A stretch of DNA of 64,000 nucleotides from Morganella sibonii. Its GTDB lineage: Bacteria; Pseudomonadota; Gammaproteobacteria; Enterobacterales; Enterobacteriaceae. The stretch lies in NCBI RefSeq assembly GCF_040560245.1, contig NZ_JAKMWP010000016.1. One strand, given 5' to 3'. This document shows positions 45,648 to 55,049 of the stretch, one piece after another (positions within the stretch are counted from its first letter, which is position 1; each line of letters starts with the position of its first letter). The translations under genes were made by a program, and so were the position numbers. A model generated the notes under the pieces. It had not been told where the DNA came from and did no database searches. It was given only the letters and a program-made list of their open reading frames with translations.

Positions 45648-45785
45648 CACCGCATTTTCACCGGATTACATTGGTTTTTGCGTGACGCGCCGAAAAAAAC
45701 GGCGGATAGTAAAAAGACAGTGGACATCTGTACAGTGCTATTTTACCGTAAGCGGCGTAAGTGACTCGCGGAGGAGACAGCCATC

Positions 45786-47210
45786 GTGGATATTCAGTGG
45801 CTTTATGGTTTTATCGGCATTCTGAGCGGTATTCTGCTGGGCGGCGGTGTGGTCTGGTTCAGCCTGCAACAGCGGCTGGCGGACAAAAACCGGCTGTTAC
45901 AGGACAATATTGCACAACTTGCCCTGCTGGATGAAACACGGCGCCAGGCTGCGTACTGGCAACAGGCCAGAGAACAGAGTGAACAATCACTGGAAAATGC
46001 CCGTCATATCAGCGCACAGCAGGAAGCTGAAATCCGTGAGCTGACCACCCGGCTGGAAGAGAGCCGCCTGGCAGCCGAAGAAAAACAGCGGCTGCTGCTC
46101 AACAGTGAGCAACGCCTGAATACCCAGTTTGAAAACCTGGCTTCCCGCATCTTTGAACAGAGCGGCCGCCGGACGGATGAACTCAACCGCCAGAGCCTGT
46201 CTATGCTGCTGCGCCCGTTCCGTGAACAGTTAGATAACTTTAACCGGCAGGTTCAGGAAAGTTACAGCCAGGAAAGCCGTGAACGGCACACCCTGACACA
46301 TGAAATTCAGCGTCTGCAGCAGCTTAATTTGCGGATGGCACAGGAAGCGGTCAATCTCACCAATGCCCTGAAAGGTGATAACAAAATGCAGGGTAACTGG
46401 GGGGAAACTATTCTTGCCCGTATCCTGGAAGCCTCCGGTCTGCGGGAAGGCCATGAATTCGCCACTCAGGTCAGCCTGAAAAATGAACAGCAAAGCCGTT
46501 ATCAGCCGGATGTGGTGATTTACCTGCCGCAGAACAAACAGGTCATTGTTGACGCCAAAGTCTCGCTGGTGGCCTATGAGCGTTACTTCAACAGTGAAAC
46601 CCCGGAAGCACAGCAGGCGGCACTGACCGAACATATCAACTCTGTGCGTCAGCATATCCGCGGACTGAGCCGCAAAGCGTATCAGGATCTCAGCGGAGTC
46701 AACTCACTGGATTATGTGCTGATGTTTATCCCGGTCGAGCCGGCGTTTCTGGCGGCAATCGGGCAGGAAAGTGTCTTACTGGACGAAGCCCTCAGAAGCA
46801 ATATCATGCTGGTCAGCCCGTCCACACTGCTGGTGGCACTGCGGACAATCGCCAACCTCTGGCGCTATGAACATCAGCATGAGAACAGTCAGGCGATCGC
46901 ACAGCGTGCTGCCCGTCTCTATGACAAGCTTCGCCTGTTTACCGAGGAAATGGACGGTATCGGCCAGGCGCTGGATAAAGCTCAGAATACCTACCACGGG
47001 GCGATGAAAAAACTGACCACCGGCCGGGGAAATCTGCTGTCACAGGCAGAAGGTTTCCGTGAACTGGGGGTTGAGGTAAAGCGCCCGCTGGATGAAATTC
47101 TGGTACAGAAAGCCCGCCTCAGTGAACAACAGGATAGCGGGGCGGATGAACCGCCGGAGGTTCCGGCTAATTTCGCAGAACAACACAATGGGCATAGGGT
47201 TTTGCGGTAA
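45786..47210 (+). CDS. rmuC: DNA recombination protein RmuC
   Basis: 474 residues (E. coli 475). N-terminal membrane anchor (~6-26), coiled coil (~30-190), then the RmuC nuclease-like domain with GNWGE near 203, YQPDVVIYLP...VDAKVSL near 240-262 and YVLMFIPVEPAFL near 310. It limits inversions at short inverted repeats in E. coli. GTG start at 45786 after a GGAGAC ribosome-binding site. Precedes ubiE as in E. coli. Confidence 0.94.
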   Translation: MDIQWLYGFIGILSGILLGGGVVWFSLQQRLADKNRLLQDNIAQLALLDETRRQAAYWQQAREQSEQSLENARHISAQQEAEIRELTTRLEESRLAAEEKQRLLLNSEQRLNTQFENLASRIFEQSGRRTDELNRQSLSMLLRPFREQLDNFNRQVQESYSQESRERHTLTHEIQRLQQLNLRMAQEAVNLTNALKGDNKMQGNWGETILARILEASGLREGHEFATQVSLKNEQQSRYQPDVVIYLPQNKQVIVDAKVSLVAYERYFNSETPEAQQAALTEHINSVRQHIRGLSRKAYQDLSGVNSLDYVLMFIPVEPAFLAAIGQESVLLDEALRSNIMLVSPSTLLVALRTIANLWRYEHQHENSQAIAQRAARLYDKLRLFTEEMDGIGQALDKAQNTYHGAMKKLTTGRGNLLSQAEGFRELGVEVKRPLDEILVQKARLSEQQDSGADEPPEVPANFAEQHNGHRVLR

Positions 47211-47270
47211 AGGCTGATACACTTTTCCGATCATAAATTCATGCACACAGGCAAAACAGGCAAGAAGAGA

Positions 47271-48026
47271 ATGGAAGAGCAATCCCGGGATACAATCGAT
47301 TTTGGTTTTCGCACTGTTAACAGAAACGAAAAAGCAGGTATGGTGGCAAACGTCTTTCATTCTGTTGCCGCAAAATACGATCTGATGAATGACCTGATGT
47401 CTTTCGGCATCCATCGTGTCTGGAAACGTTTTACTATTGATGCCAGTGGTGTCCGTCGTGGTCAGCGGGTGCTGGATCTTGCCGGGGGAACCGGCGACTT
47501 CACGGCAAAATTCTCCCGTATGGTCGGCGAAAACGGTCAGGTGATCCTCGCGGATATTAACGACTCCATGCTGAAAATGGGCCGGGAAAAACTGCGTAAT
47601 CACGGGGTTGTCGGTAATGTGAATTATGTTCAGGCGAATGCTGAAGAACTGCCGTTTCCGGATGACTACTTCAACTGCATCATCATCTCTTTCGGGCTGC
47701 GTAATGTCACCGATAAAGACAAAGCGCTCCGTTCTATGTTCCGTGTGTTAAAACCGGGCGGCCGCCTGCTGGTGCTGGAATTCTCCAAACCGGTGCTTGA
47801 GCCGCTGAGTAAAGTGTATGACGCTTATTCTTTCCACGTACTGCCGCGTATCGGGCAGGCGGTTGTGAATGATGCGGACAGCTACCGCTATCTTGCAGAA
47901 TCCATCCGCATGCATCCGGATCAGGAAACCCTGAAAGGTATGATGGAAAATGCCGGCTTTGAGCATGTCTCCTACACCAACATGACCGGCGGTATTGTGG
48001 CACTGCATAAAGGATTCAAATTCTGA
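47271..48026 (+). CDS. ubiE: Ubiquinone/menaquinone C-methyltransferase UbiE
   Basis: SAM-dependent methyltransferase for both quinone pathways. 251 residues from the ATG at 47271, equal to E. coli. SAM motif VLDLAGGTGDFTAKF near residue 66, NAEELPFPD near 123 and SFGLRNVTDKDKALRSM near 140. The frame extends 10 codons upstream, but the E. coli-like N-terminus (...TIDFGFRTV) and an AGAGA ribosome-binding site support 47271. First gene of ubiE-ubiJ-ubiB. Confidence 0.96.
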   Translation: MEEQSRDTIDFGFRTVNRNEKAGMVANVFHSVAAKYDLMNDLMSFGIHRVWKRFTIDASGVRRGQRVLDLAGGTGDFTAKFSRMVGENGQVILADINDSMLKMGREKLRNHGVVGNVNYVQANAEELPFPDDYFNCIIISFGLRNVTDKDKALRSMFRVLKPGGRLLVLEFSKPVLEPLSKVYDAYSFHVLPRIGQAVVNDADSYRYLAESIRMHPDQETLKGMMENAGFEHVSYTNMTGGIVALHKGFKF

Positions 48027-48027
48027 T

Positions 48028-48702
48028 ATGTCTGATACGTTTGCAGAAAATATCCCGTCTCCTGTCAGTCCGCAGGCACTTTATCCTGTGGTTGCCGGAT
48101 TTCTGGAAACGGTGCTCAACCGTCTGCTGTACAGTGAAAGTGTACTGAAACCGGCCCGCGCCCGTCTGACCGGAAAAACACTGACGCTCCGGCTGACAGA
48201 ACCGGATATGCAGTTCACGCTGATTTTCAGTGAAAAACAGCTGGATGTGATTTCCCGCTGGGAAGATCCGGCTGACTGTGTGCTGCAAACCCGTTTTCTT
48301 ACGTTGCTGAAACTGAAAGATAAACAACAGCTTTCAGCTCTGATCCGTCAGGGTGATGTCATTATTGACGGTGATATGCAGGTTATTCAGCATTTTTCAG
48401 CACTGCTGGATATGGCTGAATGGGATCCTGCACACTATCTGGCACCCTATACCGGTGATATTGCCGCGCAGACACTGACACAGATTGCCGTGAAAGGCGG
48501 GCAGTTGTTCCGGCGGGTGGTATGCCGTCAGCAGGAATACCTGACCGGTGCTGTCACCCGTGAATGGGCGCTGGCACCTTCTGCGCTGGAAGCGGCCCAT
48601 TTCTGTGATGAAGTCGCGGATGTGGCACACATCGCGGATGAACTAGAGGCGCGCCTCGCCCGCCTGGAAAAGAGAACAGGAAGCGGGTATGAGACCGAGT
48701 GA
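48028..48702 (+). CDS. ubiJ: Ubiquinone biosynthesis accessory factor UbiJ
   Basis: 224-residue cytoplasmic protein with an N-terminal SCP2 sterol-carrier-like domain (~20-115) and a helical C-terminus ending in a short coiled coil. UbiJ and UbiK hold the lipid intermediates of the soluble Ubi complex. The ATG at 48028 begins one base after the ubiE stop, and the end overlaps ubiB by 14 bases, so all three are coupled. Longer frames upstream overlap ubiE and are rejected. Confidence 0.92.
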   Translation: MSDTFAENIPSPVSPQALYPVVAGFLETVLNRLLYSESVLKPARARLTGKTLTLRLTEPDMQFTLIFSEKQLDVISRWEDPADCVLQTRFLTLLKLKDKQQLSALIRQGDVIIDGDMQVIQHFSALLDMAEWDPAHYLAPYTGDIAAQTLTQIAVKGGQLFRRVVCRQQEYLTGAVTREWALAPSALEAAHFCDEVADVAHIADELEARLARLEKRTGSGYETE

Positions 48703-50326
48703 AATAAAACGCCTCTATTTTATCATCCGTACCCTCCTGAACTACGGGCTGGATGAGCTGATCCCCAAAAACCGCCTGAGCTGGGTGATACGTCTCTGGC
48801 GGCGTTCACTGTTCTGGATGCCGAACAAGCATAAAGACAAAGCGCTGGGTGAGCGTCTGCGTCTGGCGCTTCAGGAACTGGGGCCGGTATGGATCAAATT
48901 CGGGCAGATGCTCTCCACACGCCGGGATCTGTTCCCTCCGGCCATTGCTGATCAGCTGGCGCTGTTGCAGGATCGCGTTTCGTCGTTTGACGGCAATCTG
49001 GCAAAGAAAACTATTGAAGATGCCCTGGAAGGGCCGGTGGAAACCTGGTTCGATGATTTTGATATAACCCCGCTGGCATCCGCATCAATTGCACAGGTGC
49101 ATACCGCTGTCCTGAAAGAAAACGGACAGGCGGTGGTACTTAAAGTGATCCGCCCGGATATCCTGCCGGTGATTCAGGCCGATATTCATCTGATGTACCG
49201 GCTGGCGAACATGGTTCCCCTGTTACCTGACGGCAGACGACTGCGGCCGAAAGAAGTTGTCCGCGAGTATGAAAAAACGCTGCTGGACGAACTGAACCTG
49301 CAACGTGAAGCGGCTAATGCCATTCAGTTGCGCCGTAATTTTGAAAACAGCCCGATGCTCTATGTTCCGGAGGTTTATCCCGATCTCTGCCGTGAGAATG
49401 TGCTGATCATGGAGCGTATTTACGGTATTCCGGTTTCTGATATTGCGGCTCTGCATGAGCAGGGCACTAATATGAAGCTGTTAGCCGAGCGTGGCGTTCA
49501 GGTCTTCTTCACTCAGGTTTTCCGCGACAGTTTCTTCCATGCGGATATGCACCCGGGTAATATTTTTGTCAGCCGTGAGCATCCGGACGATCCTCAGTAT
49601 ATTGGTATCGACTGCGGTATTGTCGGTTCTCTGAATAAAGAAGATAAGCGCTATCTCGCTGAGAACTTTATCGCTTTCTTCAATCGTGATTACCGGAAGG
49701 TGGCTGAGCTTCATGTGGATTCCGGATGGGTGCCGCCGGATACCAATGTGGAAGACTTTGAATTTGCTATCCGTACTGTTTGTGAACCGATTTTTGAAAA
49801 GCCGCTGGAAGAGATCTCCTTCGGTCATGTGTTGCTGAATCTGTTTAATACGGCCCGCCGCTTTAATATGGAAGTACAGCCGCAGCTGGTGTTATTACAA
49901 AAAACGCTGCTGTATGTTGAAGGGCTGGGACGTCAGCTCTACCCGCAGCTGGATCTGTGGAAAACGGCGAAGCCATTCCTTGAATCCTGGCTGAAAAGTC
50001 AGATCGGTATAAAAGCCGTCATCCGCGGGATCAAAGAAAAAGCGCCGTTCTGGGCGGAAAAATTACCGGAATTACCGGAACTGGTGTATGACAGTCTTAA
50101 ACAGCAGCGCCGCCTGCAATCCGGTGTTGAACGACTGACTGAACAAATGAAACAGCAGCAGGCCGCTCAGCGGAAAGCGAATTTCTCACTGGGTATCGGG
50201 GCAACCCTGTTTGTCTGTGCCAGTCTGTTTTATCTGGCCGGTGCGCCTGTTGCACCATGGGTTCTGATGTTTTTTGGTGCACTCACCTGGGTAACAGGAT
50301 GGTGGCAATCCGGTAAAATGAAGTAA
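48689..50326 (+). CDS. ubiB: Ubiquinone biosynthesis protein UbiB (ADCK-type kinase fold)
   Basis: 545 residues (E. coli 546). Atypical protein-kinase-like ATPase needed for ubiquinone synthesis. It has the KxGQ motif KFGQMLSTR near residue 70, Ala-rich loop ASASIAQVH near 131, FHADMHPGN near 286 and the metal-site IDCGIVG near 307. Two C-terminal membrane helices follow (~500-545). The start overlaps the end of ubiJ. Confidence 0.96.
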   Translation: MRPSEIKRLYFIIRTLLNYGLDELIPKNRLSWVIRLWRRSLFWMPNKHKDKALGERLRLALQELGPVWIKFGQMLSTRRDLFPPAIADQLALLQDRVSSFDGNLAKKTIEDALEGPVETWFDDFDITPLASASIAQVHTAVLKENGQAVVLKVIRPDILPVIQADIHLMYRLANMVPLLPDGRRLRPKEVVREYEKTLLDELNLQREAANAIQLRRNFENSPMLYVPEVYPDLCRENVLIMERIYGIPVSDIAALHEQGTNMKLLAERGVQVFFTQVFRDSFFHADMHPGNIFVSREHPDDPQYIGIDCGIVGSLNKEDKRYLAENFIAFFNRDYRKVAELHVDSGWVPPDTNVEDFEFAIRTVCEPIFEKPLEEISFGHVLLNLFNTARRFNMEVQPQLVLLQKTLLYVEGLGRQLYPQLDLWKTAKPFLESWLKSQIGIKAVIRGIKEKAPFWAEKLPELPELVYDSLKQQRRLQSGVERLTEQMKQQQAAQRKANFSLGIGATLFVCASLFYLAGAPVAPWVLMFFGALTWVTGWWQSGKMK

Positions 50327-50431
50327 AGGTTGAGTTAAGACAAGGTTTCAACCTATGTTGTGTATTTCCGTATACGGCTGTGGTTGTATATAATGAAGTA
50401 AGTAGGTCCATATCAATTTGAGGTAAAACTA

Positions 50432-50692
50432 ATGGCCGGTATTAATATTTGGCAATTATTAATTATTGCTGTGATTGTTGTTCTCCTGTTCGGAACAAAC
50501 AAACTTCGTACCCTGGGTTCTGATTTGGGCGCATCTATCAAGGGCTTTAAAAAAGCCATCGGTGATGACGATCAGAACAAAACAGATACAACAACAGCCG
50601 GAAAAGATGCGGATTTTGAACAAAAAAATATCGCAGAAAAGAAAGCTGATTCAGCTGAGCAGCCAGAGAATAAAAACAAAGAGCAGGTATAA
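50432..50692 (+). CDS. tatA: Twin-arginine translocase subunit TatA
   Basis: 86-residue pore-forming component for export of folded proteins. The N-terminal membrane helix (INIWQLLIIAVIVVLLFG), hinge and amphipathic helix LGSDLGASIKGFKKA are nearly identical to E. coli. The charged C-terminal tail is variable. Starts the tatABC operon downstream of ubiB. Confidence 0.96.
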   Translation: MAGINIWQLLIIAVIVVLLFGTNKLRTLGSDLGASIKGFKKAIGDDDQNKTDTTTAGKDADFEQKNIAEKKADSAEQPENKNKEQV

Positions 50693-50695
50693 CCC

Positions 50696-51226
50696 GTGTT
50701 TGACATCGGTTTTGGTGAACTGATCTTAGTATTGGTTATCGGACTTGTGGTTCTGGGACCTGAACGTCTTCCGGTTGCTGTGAAAACAGTAGCCGGCTGG
50801 ATACGTGTGATGCGTTCAATGGCTGCCAATGTGCAGAATGAACTGACCCAGGAGCTCAAGCTCCAGGAACTTCAGGATAACCTGAAAAAGATGGAAGAGC
50901 AGGCCGGTAAAGCGATTTCACCTGAATTGAAAGCGTCGATGGATGACCTGAAAGAAGCTGCGGATACATTGCGCCGCTCTTATCAGGAACCGGTGAATTC
51001 ACTGAAAAAGCAACTCGACCCGGAAGCACTGGCTGATCAGGAAATAGAAATTCCGCCTGCCCGTCCGGCGTCAGCCGGTACACCGGCGGTACAAAATCCG
51101 TCTCCGGCAGCACCATCCCCGGCCTCTGCTGAGGAAATTCCGGCCAGTCCATCACCGGAAGTCCGTGACTCAGAACCAACACCGTCACCGGTAACCGCTG
51201 CTGCGTCAGATTCACAGAAACATTAA
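50696..51226 (+). CDS. tatB: Twin-arginine translocase subunit TatB
   Basis: 176 residues. N-terminal helix with FDIGFGELILVLVIGLVVLGPERLP spread over residues 2-26, an amphipathic helix, and a long Pro/Ala/Ser-rich acidic tail. Forms the signal-peptide receptor with TatC. GTG start at 50696, three bases after tatA, as in E. coli. Confidence 0.95.
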   Translation: MFDIGFGELILVLVIGLVVLGPERLPVAVKTVAGWIRVMRSMAANVQNELTQELKLQELQDNLKKMEEQAGKAISPELKASMDDLKEAADTLRRSYQEPVNSLKKQLDPEALADQEIEIPPARPASAGTPAVQNPSPAAPSPASAEEIPASPSPEVRDSEPTPSPVTAAASDSQKH

Positions 51227-51248
51227 TAGATTACGGTAAAAGTACGTT

Positions 51249-52004
51249 ATGGCTGTTGAAGACACGCAACCGCTGATCACTCATTTAATCGAATTACGAA
51301 AACGCATTCTCAACAGCCTGATTGCTGTCTTTGTTGTGTTTGTTGCGCTGGCGTACTTCTCAAATGATATCTATCAGCTTGTATCATCGCCGCTGGTGAG
51401 CAAATTGCCCCAGGGCTCGAACATGATAGCAACAGATGTTGCATCACCGTTCCTGGCACCGATTAAGCTGACCGTTATGGTCTCCATTTTTATTTCGGCA
51501 CCCTACATTCTGTATCAGGTCTGGGCTTTTATCGCACCGGCGCTGTATAGGCATGAACGCCGGTTATTAATGCCGCTGCTGTTTTTCAGCACAGTGCTGT
51601 TTTATATGGGGATGGCGTTCGCATACTTCGTTGTCTTCCCGCTGGCGTTTGGTTTCTTTACTTCGACAGCACCACAGGATGTGGTCATTGCGACAGATAT
51701 TAATAACTATCTCAGCTTTGTCATGGCGTTGTTTATGGCGTTTGGTATCTCCTTTGAGGTTCCGATTGCCATTATTCTGATGTGCTGGAGCGGAGCAACA
51801 ACGGTTACCGCGCTGAAGCAGAAGCGGCCGTATATTCTGGTCGGGGCTTTTGTGGTAGGAATGCTGCTGACACCGCCGGATGTGTTCTCACAGACACTGC
51901 TGGCTATTCCGATGTATCTGCTGTTTGAAGTCGGTGTGTTCTTCGCCCGTTTCTATGTGCCGCGCAGTAAAGCACAACCACAGGATGAAGAAGCCGAAGA
52001 GTAA
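51249..52004 (+). CDS. tatC: Twin-arginine translocase subunit TatC
   Basis: 251-residue six-helix membrane protein that recognises twin-arginine signal peptides. The N-terminal THLIELRKRI contains the essential Glu/Arg surface, and the PFLAPIKLTVMVSIF and PPDVFSQTLLAIPMYLLFE segments are conserved. The tatD gene that follows in E. coli is absent here; a terminator comes next. Confidence 0.96.
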   Translation: MAVEDTQPLITHLIELRKRILNSLIAVFVVFVALAYFSNDIYQLVSSPLVSKLPQGSNMIATDVASPFLAPIKLTVMVSIFISAPYILYQVWAFIAPALYRHERRLLMPLLFFSTVLFYMGMAFAYFVVFPLAFGFFTSTAPQDVVIATDINNYLSFVMALFMAFGISFEVPIAIILMCWSGATTVTALKQKRPYILVGAFVVGMLLTPPDVFSQTLLAIPMYLLFEVGVFFARFYVPRSKAQPQDEEAEE

Positions 52005-52023
52005 CGTGATACCGCGTCAGATA

Positions 52024-52050
52024 AAAACCGCCTGTAATACGGCGGTTTTT
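52024..52050. terminator. Terminator of tatABC (and probably rfaH)
   Basis: Perfect 9-bp stem AAAACCGCC (52024-52032) with GGCGGTTTT (52041-52049) plus further T. It lies between converging tatC and rfaH. Confidence 0.85.
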
Positions 52051-52073
52051 TGTTTCCGGGCTCCGGACAATAT

Positions 52074-52565
52074 TCAGTGTTTCTTTATAAAACTGGTGTT
52101 ATCCACTTTTTTGGTCAGTTCCTTACTGATCAGTGTCAGTAACAGCACTGAACGGGTTTCACCATCCGGCTCCTGATAGATGGCTTCCAGGCCTTTAAAC
52201 ATACCTTCAGTGATTTCCACAATATCTCCCGGCTGAGGAACATTTTTCTCTGCCAGGCTGATACATTCAGCATTTTTCAGCTCTTCAATCAATGATGCGG
52301 GAACAACCGCAGGCAGTGGTCCGAAACGGACGAAATGATTTACACCGCGCGTTGAATTAATTGTGGTTGTATGAATGGTTTCAGGATCAAAAGAGATAAA
52401 CAGATAATTCGGGAATAAGGGCTCGTTAACAGTCACACGTTTGCCGCGAACCACTTTTTCAATATTCGCCATCGGTGTCAGGCATTCCACCTGCTGCCGC
52501 TGCAAATGTTCCATTGCCCGCGGAAGTTGTCCGCGTTTGCAGTACAATAAATACCAATCCTTCAT
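52074..52565 (-). CDS. rfaH: Transcription antiterminator RfaH
   Basis: NusG paralog recruited at ops elements to long operons for LPS, capsule or haemolysin. 163 residues from the ATG at 52565 (MKDWYLLYCKRGQL), like E. coli MQSWYLLYCKRGQL. NGN domain ~1-100 (EPLFPNYLF, GVNHFVRFG) and a C-terminal KOW region ~110-163. A GTG five codons upstream is less likely. No ops sequence was noticed in the window. Confidence 0.93.
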   Translation of the reverse strand: MKDWYLLYCKRGQLPRAMEHLQRQQVECLTPMANIEKVVRGKRVTVNEPLFPNYLFISFDPETIHTTTINSTRGVNHFVRFGPLPAVVPASLIEELKNAECISLAEKNVPQPGDIVEITEGMFKGLEAIYQEPDGETRSVLLLTLISKELTKKVDNTSFIKKH

Positions 52566-52769
52566 TACTCTATCCAACACAGACGGGGCTTATATAAAGC
52601 CTGATAATACCAAATTTGTTTTACGATGAATGCAGCAAATCACGATTTAAGACAAATGAGTGTGAATTCAGTCCCTTAATTGAGTTGCTTTTTACCGTAG
52701 AATGATGTCATTTAATGAGTTATAAACTATTTATCTATCTATAATGACAGAATAATAAGGGCAATGTCG

Positions 52770-53495
52770 ATGGACGTTTTTTTACTCAGTAACGGTAAAC
52801 TTTCCGGTAACCCGCAATGGCTGAGCTATGCACAGTCACGTATCCGGGCAATGATAAAAACACGCGGTATCCGCTCTGCGGTACTGATTGCATATGCGGT
52901 TATCCGTGCTGATCACGACCAGCGTGCCCGTGAACTCTCCGAAGCTCTGGGTATTGATGTTACCTGTATCGAACACTTTGATTCCCCGGTTCAGGCGATT
53001 GAAAATGCAGAATGTATTCTTGTCAGCGGCGGGAATACCTGGCTGCTGAATCAGTTACTGCATGAAAATGGCCTGGTTGTGCCGATACAGCGCGCGGTTC
53101 GTGAGCGGAATATCCCGTATATCGGCTGGAGTGCCGGCTGTAATGTGGCTACACCGAGTATCAGAACCACCAATGATATGCCGGTACGTAACGGCGTGGT
53201 GATGCCGTCTCTGGGATTGTTCCCTGTCCAGATTAACCCTCATTATATTGATGCGGTTATCAGCGGACACATGGGGGAAACCCGTGATGAGCGGATTGCG
53301 GAGTTCTGTGCTGTTAACCCGGACGAAATTGTTGTGGCGCTTCGTGAAGGCAGCGGCTTCCATATTTCAGGAAATGAGCTGCACTATTTCAGCGGAAAAA
53401 ATGAAGGATTTAAACTCTTTCAGCACAACAAAACATTCCCGGAACAATTCGATACCAGCGCTCTGGCAGAATGGGTTCCGTTCCGCTGCTGCTGA
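52770..53495 (+). CDS. pepE: Peptidase E (alpha-aspartyl dipeptidase)
   Basis: S51 serine peptidase hydrolysing Asp-X dipeptides. 241 residues. The nucleophile Ser is in YIGWSAGCNVATPSIRTTNDMP near residue 120, and SGGNT near 87 and the QINPHY segment are family-typical. I chose ATG 52770 (MDVFLLSNGKL). AAGGG lies 8 bases before it, but only two bases before the ATG at 52764. Inserted between rfaH and ubiD, which are adjacent in E. coli. Confidence 0.9.
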   Translation: MDVFLLSNGKLSGNPQWLSYAQSRIRAMIKTRGIRSAVLIAYAVIRADHDQRARELSEALGIDVTCIEHFDSPVQAIENAECILVSGGNTWLLNQLLHENGLVVPIQRAVRERNIPYIGWSAGCNVATPSIRTTNDMPVRNGVVMPSLGLFPVQINPHYIDAVISGHMGETRDERIAEFCAVNPDEIVVALREGSGFHISGNELHYFSGKNEGFKLFQHNKTFPEQFDTSALAEWVPFRCC

Positions 53496-53568
53496 TCCCT
53501 GTACTTGTAACAGTGGACGGGATTCCTATAATGGAGTCCTTTTCACCTGCTGACAGATTAATAACATC

Positions 53569-55041
53569 ATGAAATATCGGGACCTGAGAGATTTTCTCAC
53601 TATTCTGGAAAGTCAGGGCGAGCTTAAACGGATCAAAACTGAAGTCGATCCTTATCTCGAAATGACGGAAATTGCTGATCGCACACTGCGTGCGGGCGGC
53701 CCTGCATTGCTGTTTGAAAATCCGAAAGGTTATTCAATACCGGTGCTCTGTAATCTGTTCGGCACAACCAAACGGGTTGCGATGGGAATGGGGCAGGAGG
53801 ATGTCAAAGCATTACACGATGTCGGCAAACTGCTGGCCTTCCTGAAAGAGCCGGATCCGCCGAAAGGGTTTCGTGATCTTATCGATAAGCTGCCGAAATT
53901 TAAGCAGGTGCTGAATATGCCGACCAAACGGCTGAGTTCCGCACCGTGTCAGACGCATGTTTTTACCGGCGATGATGTGGATCTGACAAAAATCCCGGTT
54001 ATGCACTGCTGGCCGGATGATGCGGCACCGCTGATTACCTGGGGACTGACGGTTACCCGCGGGCCGTTTAAAGATCGCCAGAATTTAGGTATTTACCGCC
54101 AGCAGGTGCTGGGGAAAAATAAACTGATTATGCGCTGGTTATCGCATCGCGGTGGTGCACTCGATTTTCAGGAATGGTGTCAGGCGCATCCCGGTGAACG
54201 TTTCCCGGTTGCGGTGGCGCTGGGCGCCGATCCCGCAACAATTCTCGGGGCGGTGACGCCGGTTCCGGATACCTTGTCCGAATATGCCTTTGCCGGGTTA
54301 CTGCGCGGTAATAAGTCAGAAGTGGTCAAATGTATCTCGAATGACCTGGAAGTTCCTGCCGGTGCGGAGATCATTCTTGAAGGGTATATTGAACCGGGTA
54401 AAACAGCACCGGAAGGGCCTTACGGGGATCACACCGGTTATTATAATGAAGTGGATGATTTCCCTGTCTTTACGGTCACACATATTACCCAGCGTGATGA
54501 GCCTATCTATCACTCAACCTATACCGGTCGTCCGCCGGATGAACCGGCAACACTGGGTGTGGCGCTGAATGAAGTGCTGGTGCCGATTCTGCAGAAACAA
54601 TTCCCTGAAATTGTGGATTTTTACCTGCCGCCGGAAGGATGTTCTTACCGCCTGGCCGTTGTCACCATGAAAAAGCAGTATGCGGGACATGCAAAGCGGG
54701 TCATGATGGGAGTCTGGTCGTATTTACGGCAATTTATGTACACAAAATTTGTTATTGTCTGCGATGATGATATCAATGCCCGTGACTGGAATGATGTGAT
54801 CTGGGCGATTACCACCCGGATGGACCCTGCCCGGGACACGGTGATGATGGAAAATACCCCGATCGACTATCTCGACTTTGCGTCACCGGTATCGGGGCTG
54901 GGGTCGAAGATGGGGCTGGACGCAACAAATAAATGGCCCGGCGAAACCTCGCGTGAGTGGGGAAAACCGATTGTCATGACCGATGAAGTCAGACAACGTG
55001 TTGACGCCTTATGGGATGAATTAAATATTCTCAATGATTGA
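53569..55041 (+). CDS. ubiD: 3-octaprenyl-4-hydroxybenzoate decarboxylase UbiD
   Basis: Prenylated-FMN decarboxylase of ubiquinone synthesis. 490 residues (E. coli 497). The catalytic segment EGPYGDHTGYYNEVDDFPVF near residue 283 and the metal-binding N-terminal half (RQQVLGKNKLIMRWLSHRGG) are conserved. Precedes fre with a 4-base overlap region upstream of the fre ATG. Confidence 0.95.
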   Translation: MKYRDLRDFLTILESQGELKRIKTEVDPYLEMTEIADRTLRAGGPALLFENPKGYSIPVLCNLFGTTKRVAMGMGQEDVKALHDVGKLLAFLKEPDPPKGFRDLIDKLPKFKQVLNMPTKRLSSAPCQTHVFTGDDVDLTKIPVMHCWPDDAAPLITWGLTVTRGPFKDRQNLGIYRQQVLGKNKLIMRWLSHRGGALDFQEWCQAHPGERFPVAVALGADPATILGAVTPVPDTLSEYAFAGLLRGNKSEVVKCISNDLEVPAGAEIILEGYIEPGKTAPEGPYGDHTGYYNEVDDFPVFTVTHITQRDEPIYHSTYTGRPPDEPATLGVALNEVLVPILQKQFPEIVDFYLPPEGCSYRLAVVTMKKQYAGHAKRVMMGVWSYLRQFMYTKFVIVCDDDINARDWNDVIWAITTRMDPARDTVMMENTPIDYLDFASPVSGLGSKMGLDATNKWPGETSREWGKPIVMTDEVRQRVDALWDELNILND

Positions 55042-55049
55042 GGGAGCAC

